Below, piece after piece: positions 58,905 through 64,000 of a stretch of DNA of 64,000 nucleotides. The notes beneath the pieces were generated by a model. The model did not search any database. It was not told where the DNA came from and saw only the letters and a program-made list of their open reading frames with translations. Source of the DNA: Staphylococcus sp. (GTDB lineage: Bacteria > Bacteroidota > Bacteroidia > Bacteroidales > Muribaculaceae); the NCBI GenBank assembly GCA_023665865.1, contig JAMPDC010000001.1:2178021-2242020 (forward strand), in the 5' to 3' direction. The position numbers and the translations under genes were made by a program. Each line of letters opens with the position of its first letter. Position 1 is the first letter of the stretch.

Positions 58905-61900
58905 TTGAAAATGCTGAATAGAATCATAAAATTTTCGCTGTCCAACCGCATTGCTGTCATTGTTATCTCAGTCATTCTGTTGATCTATGGAATGATTGTG
59001 CTCATGCGCACCGAAGTTGATATTTTCCCCGATCTCAATGCACCCACAGTAGTAGTGATGACTGAGGCGCCAGGAATGGTGCCTGAGGAAATCGAAAAGG
59101 TGATCACATATCCGATCGAAACAGCTGTAAACGGAGCGACGGGAGTACGAAGAGTGCGTTCGGCTTCCGCAACAGGACTTTCATCTGTCTGGGTTGAGTT
59201 TGACTGGGGTACAGATGTCTATCTTGCGCGTCAGATTGTCTCTGAAAAACTTACTGAACTTGAAGGAGCTTTACCAGCCGGAGTCGGTAAGCCGACTCTT
59301 GGCCCGCAATCGTCAATTCTCGGTGAAATCCTCATCATCGGCCTGACTTCTGATTCAATCACTTCCCAAGAGGATTTGCGCACCATTGCAGATCGGCAGA
59401 TCCGTCCGCGTCTGCTCTCGCTTGCCGGAGTTGCTTCGGTCTCAGTCATAGGTGGCGATGCTAAAGAATATCAGATTTTGCTCCATCCTGCGGCAATGCA
59501 GCGCTATGGAGTGAGCCTGCAAACAGTCCGCGATGCCGTCTCGCAGATGAATTCAAACGCTTCCGGAGGTGTAATCTATGAGCACGGCAATGAATATTTG
59601 ATCAAAGGTGCTATTTCTACAAACGATATCGGGAGTCTTGAAGATGCTCTCGTCTCAAATGGCGAGACGGGGCCGATCCGGTTGTCCGATATTGCGACTA
59701 TAAAGGTCGGAGCTGCAGAGCCACGTCTCGGCACAGCATCTTTGAAAGCAGAACCCGCGGTGCTTGTCACCGTGACAAAGCAGCCGGCGGTAGGTACTAT
59801 AAATCTCACCGAAGAGATTGAGCACAACCTTGACCAGATCAAGACGACATTGCCTGCCGATGTCAATATTAACACAGAGATATTTCGTCAGGCAGATTTC
59901 ATAAAGACCTCCATCGGCAACTTGCAGGAGTCGCTGTTTATTGGCGCGATTTTTGTCATTGTAGTGCTATTTTTCTTTCTGATGAATCTGCGCACGACTC
60001 TCATCTCGCTTGTCGCACTTCCGCTATCAATAATTGTCACTATTCTCGTCCTCCATTTCTTCGGGCTAACTATCAACACAATGAGCCTCGGAGGTATCGC
60101 TATTGCCATCGGCTCGCTTGTGGATGATGCTATCGTTGATGTCGAGAACGTCTACAAACGTCTGCGAGAACGTCACAAAAGTGGAGAGTCAGTTCTTACT
60201 ATAGTCTACGATGCATCCAAGGAAGTGCGTCTGCCGATATTCAACTCGTCTCTCATAATAATGGCAAGTTTCCTGCCGCTGTTCTTCCTTGATGGCATGG
60301 AAGGCAAAATGCTCAAACCCTTAGGTATATCTTTCATCGTAGCACTTGTCGCATCAACTATCGTGGCACTGACTGTTACACCTGTTTTGTGCTCCTATCT
60401 CCTCGGTAGCAAGAAGGCGATGGCGGCGCTCGATAAGGAGCCTAAATTCTCACGTTGGCTACGTGAAGCCTATGGGCGTGGACTTGCTAAAGCATTTGGT
60501 CATACCAAAGCGATTTTCATCGGTACCGCAGTCCTTTTCATTGTTGCAATGGGTGTTTTCTTTACTCTTGGGCGAAGTTTCCTGCCGTCGTTCAACGAAG
60601 GGTCTCTGACTATAAATGTCAGCACGCTTCCGGGCATATCTCTTGAAGAGAGCGACAGGCTTGGCCGTGAAGCGGAAAGAATCATACTTTCGATGCCTGA
60701 AATAAATCTTACTGCGAGAAAAACCGGACGAGCTGAGCTTGACGAGCATTCGCTTGGTGTCAATGTCTCTGAAATAGAAGCTCCTTACACTCTCAATAAC
60801 GGACGGTCGCGCAACGAGCTCCTTAAAGATTTGCGCGAACAACTCGGTCACCTGCCCGGTGTGAATGTGGAGATTGGTCAACCTATATCTCATAGAATTG
60901 ATGCTATGCTGTCAGGCACCGAGGCTCAGATTGCAATCAAACTTTTCGGCGACGACCTTTCGAAACTTTTTTCGATTGGTAACAGAATCAAGCACCACAT
61001 ATCTGATGTCAATGGCGTAGTCGATGTGAATATCGAGCAACAGGTTGAGCGTCCGCAACTCGACATAAGACCTCGCCGTGAGATGTTGGCTTATTATGGT
61101 GTGACTATGGCTGAATTCGCTGACTTTATAAATGTCGCTTTAGCCGGTGAAAAAGTTTCACAAGTCTACGAGAACGGTTATCCCTATGATCTGACTCTCC
61201 GTATGGCGCCTGAGAGTAGAAATTCTATCGAGGACATAGCACATCTGACTGTTGATACTCCTAAAGGCAAAGTGCCATTGACAGCAATCGCAGAACTTGT
61301 CTCAACAACGGGCCCGAACACTATTAACCGCGAGAATGTCAGCCGACGCATTGTCATCTCCGCCAATGTCTCTGACCGAGATCTGCGTGGAGCTGTAAAT
61401 GATATTCAGAAGGAGATAGAAGAAAATATCACTCTTCCTGAAGGCTATTTCCTTAGTTTTGGAGGTCAATTTGAGAACGAGGCTAAAGCTTCTGCTACTC
61501 TTGCCTTAGTTTCGGTTATCGCTCTGATCGTCATATTTCTCCTTCTTTACGGACAGTATCATAGTGTGGCGCAATCACTTGTCATCCTCCTCAATATGCC
61601 GTTGGCAATCATAGGTGGAGTTTTGCTGCTGAAGATTACCGGTGGAGAGCTTAACATCCCAGCTATAATCGGTTTCATCTCTCTGCTTGGCATCACCACG
61701 CGCAACGGCATGCTGCTCATGTCGCGCTACGATCAGCTACGCGACGAGGGTGTGGGGCTGATGGATAGAATCATGCACGGATCAACCGATCGTCTCAACC
61801 CGATATTGATGACGGCTCTCAGTTCGGCACTTGCGCTCATCCCGCTTGCTGTCAACGGGGATAAACCGGGCAATGAGATACAGTCTCCGTTGGCAATCGT

Positions 61901-62000
61901 GATACTTGGAGGCCTCCTGACTTCGACTATTCTCAATATATTCATAGTCCCCTTGGTCTATCATTCAATCAATAACAGAAAGGATATTACTAAAAAATAA
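58905..62000 (+). CDS. RND efflux pump, heavy-metal type (CusA/CzcA-like)
   Basis: 1031 residues with 12 expected membrane helices and two large periplasmic loops. The opening KFSLSNRIAVIVISVILLIY is helix 1; EVDIFPDLNAPTVVVMTEAP and GMVPEEIEKVITYPIETAVN are HME-family marks, as is VRRVRSASATGLSSVWVEFD. Helix 4 reads GGIAIAIGSLVDDAIVDVEN, with the paired Asp residues of proton relay. PAIIGFISLLGITTRNGMLL is in the second half. Exports Cu, Zn, Co or Ni with the adaptor and channel encoded on either side. The metal cannot be told from sequence. Confidence 0.95.
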   Translation: MKMLNRIIKFSLSNRIAVIVISVILLIYGMIVLMRTEVDIFPDLNAPTVVVMTEAPGMVPEEIEKVITYPIETAVNGATGVRRVRSASATGLSSVWVEFDWGTDVYLARQIVSEKLTELEGALPAGVGKPTLGPQSSILGEILIIGLTSDSITSQEDLRTIADRQIRPRLLSLAGVASVSVIGGDAKEYQILLHPAAMQRYGVSLQTVRDAVSQMNSNASGGVIYEHGNEYLIKGAISTNDIGSLEDALVSNGETGPIRLSDIATIKVGAAEPRLGTASLKAEPAVLVTVTKQPAVGTINLTEEIEHNLDQIKTTLPADVNINTEIFRQADFIKTSIGNLQESLFIGAIFVIVVLFFFLMNLRTTLISLVALPLSIIVTILVLHFFGLTINTMSLGGIAIAIGSLVDDAIVDVENVYKRLRERHKSGESVLTIVYDASKEVRLPIFNSSLIIMASFLPLFFLDGMEGKMLKPLGISFIVALVASTIVALTVTPVLCSYLLGSKKAMAALDKEPKFSRWLREAYGRGLAKAFGHTKAIFIGTAVLFIVAMGVFFTLGRSFLPSFNEGSLTINVSTLPGISLEESDRLGREAERIILSMPEINLTARKTGRAELDEHSLGVNVSEIEAPYTLNNGRSRNELLKDLREQLGHLPGVNVEIGQPISHRIDAMLSGTEAQIAIKLFGDDLSKLFSIGNRIKHHISDVNGVVDVNIEQQVERPQLDIRPRREMLAYYGVTMAEFADFINVALAGEKVSQVYENGYPYDLTLRMAPESRNSIEDIAHLTVDTPKGKVPLTAIAELVSTTGPNTINRENVSRRIVISANVSDRDLRGAVNDIQKEIEENITLPEGYFLSFGGQFENEAKASATLALVSVIALIVIFLLLYGQYHSVAQSLVILLNMPLAIIGGVLLLKITGGELNIPAIIGFISLLGITTRNGMLLMSRYDQLRDEGVGLMDRIMHGSTDRLNPILMTALSSALALIPLAVNGDKPGNEIQSPLAIVILGGLLTSTILNIFIVPLVYHSINNRKDITKK

Positions 62001-62013
62001 TCAACACTACAGC

Positions 62014-63195
62014 ATGTTTCGTAAAACAAGTCTTTTACTTCTATCACTATTTACGTCTACCGCTTTGGTTGCGTCAGATTTTGACGATGTCCTTGATTCG
62101 GTCATGGGCAATAATCTGTCTTTAAAATACAGATATGTGGAAAATGAGGCTGCGCTTGATGAAATGAAAGCCGAAAACACTCTTCCTGCGCCCGAATTCT
62201 CCTATGAAAATCTATGGGGAGCCAAAGGTATCGGCGATAAACGCAATTTTTCGATCGGTCAATCCTTTGACTGGCCCGGTGTTTATGCTGCAAGAAGAAA
62301 GGCTATAGCCGATTCCCGTACGGCAATGCAATATCTCCGTGAGGCTGAGGCGCTTGATGTCCGCATGTCAATCCGTGTGACTCTGATTGATATAATAAAC
62401 TTCCGCAAGCGGATCGCTGCATCCGAAAAGATCGTTGCAGCCCTCTCTGACATGGTCTCATATTTTAAAAAGGCTGTTGCCGAAGGTCTGGAGACGCGGC
62501 TTGACTATAATAAAGCGGTGGTCGAGCACATCAATGCAGTCCGTGAACTGAAGACTCTTCGTGCTGAATATGCTGTTGTCAAAGCCTCGCTTGTGGAGCT
62601 CAACGGCGGTAAAGATGTGGAGGCTCTGATTGATAAGCTCGGCACTACATATCCTACTGCAAATCTTGAATCTCTGCGTCCGGACAGGAATACAATTCTC
62701 AAGAAGGATCCTGCCATGGCTGCATCGGCTGCTTCTGAGGAAATGCAAAAATCACTTGTAAAAGTGGAAAAACAATCTCTCCTTCCCGGATTCTCAGTGG
62801 CCTATCTTCACGAATGGGAGATGGGTGATAATTTCAACGGTGTTTCAATTTCCATATCGTTGCCTTTCCTGACCGGTCGAAAGAAAGTCAAAGCTGCCGG
62901 AGCCCGGTTGGAGACACTTTCGCTACAGAGAGAGATGGATCTGATCGCTTTGATGCAAAAGATGGATGGAGACTACCGGGCAGTTCTTGATCTGAAGGAG
63001 GTGTTGGATGAATATCGCGGTGTTATGTCCGACGATTCAAACTTTGAGCTCCTTAAAAAAGCCCATGATTCAGGACAGATAAGTTTCCTTACATACATGC
63101 AAGAGCTTAACTATTTCTTGACTGCCCGTCAGGATTTTCTTGATCTACACTACCGTTACCATCTCGCACTGGCCCGCCTCCAGCGTTACGAGTAA
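62014..63195 (+). CDS. TolC-family outer-membrane channel protein
   Basis: 393 residues. Signal peptide to about 20 (TSTALVAS). Two repeats of the TolC fold with long amphipathic helices: YRYVENEAALDEMKAENTLP, ARRKAIADSRTAMQYLREAE and EGLETRLDYNKAVVEHINAV; second half from LLPGFSVAYLHEWEMGDNFN, VSISISLPFLTGRKKVKAAG to the end SGQISFLTYMQELNYFLTAR. Completes the adaptor-pump-channel operon. The overall length is on the short side for TolC, as in CusC/CzcC-like Bacteroidetes proteins. Followed by a terminator. Confidence 0.93.
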   Translation: MFRKTSLLLLSLFTSTALVASDFDDVLDSVMGNNLSLKYRYVENEAALDEMKAENTLPAPEFSYENLWGAKGIGDKRNFSIGQSFDWPGVYAARRKAIADSRTAMQYLREAEALDVRMSIRVTLIDIINFRKRIAASEKIVAALSDMVSYFKKAVAEGLETRLDYNKAVVEHINAVRELKTLRAEYAVVKASLVELNGGKDVEALIDKLGTTYPTANLESLRPDRNTILKKDPAMAASAASEEMQKSLVKVEKQSLLPGFSVAYLHEWEMGDNFNGVSISISLPFLTGRKKVKAAGARLETLSLQREMDLIALMQKMDGDYRAVLDLKEVLDEYRGVMSDDSNFELLKKAHDSGQISFLTYMQELNYFLTARQDFLDLHYRYHLALARLQRYE

Positions 63196-63217
63196 GGAGA
63201 AACGATCACATTACAAT

Positions 63218-63263
63218 AAAAAGATGGAGTCGGCAACACTTTGATTGCTGGCTCCATCTTTTT
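63218..63263. terminator. Bidirectional terminator between the efflux operon and nitroreductase
   Basis: AAAAAGATGGAG (63218-63229) pairs with CTCCATCTTTTT (63252-63263), 12 pairs with inner CGGCAA/TTGCTG. T-run on the plus strand and A-run before the stem, so it can stop both directions. Confidence 0.88.
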
Positions 63264-63287
63264 TCGTTATACAGTCAGGGCTTATCT

Positions 63288-64000
63288 TCAAAGGCTGATT
63301 CCCTGATTCTTCAAAAACTCTTTGTAAACGCGTGAAAATTGCTCGTTGGCGGCCTTGGGATAGCGCACTTCGGCGAATACTTGTGCGAGATTTTGCTTAT
63401 TATTCTCCTTGACAAACTGGCATGAAGATGGGAGAGCTTCTTTTTTAGCATAAATCTCACGAATTTCATCGTCGGAAGAGGCGGCGTATCTTCCTATATG
63501 CATTATAGCGTCTATTGGCAGGCGTTCCTGTAACTCCGGAGATTCAGCGGGATAGCCGAGTGTGACTGTGATAACCGGTACCACCCCTTCGGGAAGTCCC
63601 AGTGTCTCGGCTATTTGACCCGCATTGTAGGTAGTTGTGCCGAGATAGCATGTCCCGAGACCATTCATCTCGGCAATAGTGACAAATTGCTGTGCGAAAA
63701 GAGAGGTATCAATCACTCCCCATGTGAAGCCTTGAAGATTGTTAAGCCCCGGTTCAGTGTCATTCAGTCGACACCAATGGTTGAATCTATTGAAGTCAAT
63801 GCAAAATGTCAGCACGGCCTTTGCCCCTGTTGCAGCAGGCTGATTGAAATGAGCCGGTGCGAGGCGTGAAATTTCTTCCGGATCGGTGGTGACAATCACC
63901 GAATATGTCTGCATGTTGCCCGTATTAGCGGCACGAGACGCTTCTACAAGCATTTCTTTTATCATCGAAACATCAACTGCACGAGCAGGATCATACTTAC
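63288..64000 (-). CDS. Nitroreductase-family protein (cut by window end)
   Basis: The frame stays open from the stop at 63288 through the ATG at 63965 to base 64000, and the residues upstream of that Met (KYDPARAVDVS) continue a nitroreductase start. The gene therefore begins outside the window. Visible: IKEMLVEASRAANTGNMQTY, the FMN site, then FNHWCRLND, QFVTIAEMNGLGTCYLGTTT and VVPVITVTLGYPAESPELQE. A C-terminal part of about 70 residues (DEIREIYAKKEALPSSCQFV) is extra to the core. Reduces nitro groups or quinones by FMN. Unlike the short nitroreductase at 26770, it belongs to the NADPH-type subgroup with a C-terminal tail. Confidence 0.88.
   Translation of the reverse strand, partial: KYDPARAVDVSMIKEMLVEASRAANTGNMQTYSVIVTTDPEEISRLAPAHFNQPAATGAKAVLTFCIDFNRFNHWCRLNDTEPGLNNLQGFTWGVIDTSLFAQQFVTIAEMNGLGTCYLGTTTYNAGQIAETLGLPEGVVPVITVTLGYPAESPELQERLPIDAIMHIGRYAASSDDEIREIYAKKEALPSSCQFVKENNKQNLAQVFAEVRYPKAANEQFSRVYKEFLKNQGISL

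Noticed and set aside
1..64000. Search by eye for CRISPR arrays, IS elements, integrases, toxin-antitoxin pairs and defence genes
   Set aside because: No spaced exact repeats, transposase motifs, recombinase genes or known defence domains were seen in the window.

Overview
The window reads as an ordinary chromosomal segment of a Bacteroidales bacterium, most like the Muribaculaceae. The reasons are the many promoters with the Bacteroidetes -7 box TAnnTTTG (often with a TTTG box 19-20 bases upstream), few clear Shine-Dalgarno sequences, many SPII lipoproteins, a DAHP synthase/chorismate mutase fusion, a type 1B dihydroorotate dehydrogenase, SPOR/HU proteins, and moderate GC with short AT-rich spacers. 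I saw no insertion sequence, phage gene, CRISPR array or rRNA. There is one tRNA (Cys, GCA).

Layout. 1-5911: the start of a divergent AraC-family regulator (minus) faces a tight run of redox and detoxification genes: flavodoxin lipoprotein, carboxymuconolactone decarboxylase family protein, alpha/beta hydrolase, SDR, RibD-C reductase, second flavodoxin lipoprotein, hexapeptide acetyltransferase. Both promoter regions of this locus carry the same 21-base phased repeat. 5914-7361: remnant of an AraC gene, a LuxR-type regulator and an unknown Rossmann-like protein. 7516-10490: a dyad and promoter, then a lipoprotein and an outer-membrane barrel. 10587-14756 (minus): phenylalanine/tyrosine operon pheA - aminotransferase - DAHP synthase/chorismate mutase - tyrA. 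It is preceded by an 18-residue leader peptide with ten Phe/Tyr residues and a terminator/antiterminator pair, a complete candidate for ribosome-mediated attenuation. 14805-21294 (minus): pyrK-pyrD, two lipoproteins, a SUI1/YciH factor and an AddA/RecB-like helicase-nuclease.

21397-25657: two pectin enzymes, a PL1-type pectate lyase and an esterase-GH28 fusion. 25714-28158: SPOR protein, nitroreductase, DUF2520 protein. 28216-37048: HtrA protease, NlpC/P60 lipoprotein, an M16 homologue without its zinc motif, a GT2, FolB, a histidine-rich G3E GTPase and an ABC-F ATPase. 37056-44035: TPR protein, MINPP-like phytase, YitT, superoxide dismutase, C1 peptidase, tRNA-Cys, a GH13 enzyme. 44047-53630: acyl-CoA dehydrogenase with EtfAB, PurL, HAD hydrolase, NadC, RlmH.

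53649-57480 (minus): a four-gene unit of alpha/beta hydrolase, membrane-anchored MurF-like ligase, D-Ala-D-Ala-ligase-family protein and a small membrane protein. It looks like an accessory cell-wall precursor pathway rather than the housekeeping murF/ddl. 57658-63263: a heavy-metal RND efflux operon (adaptor, pump, TolC-like channel). 63288-64000: a nitroreductase cut by the window end.

The most notable observations are the Phe/Tyr attenuator, the 21-base operator array of the AraC locus, and the membrane MurF/Ddl unit. All functional names rest on motifs and family knowledge read by eye; no database search was run.
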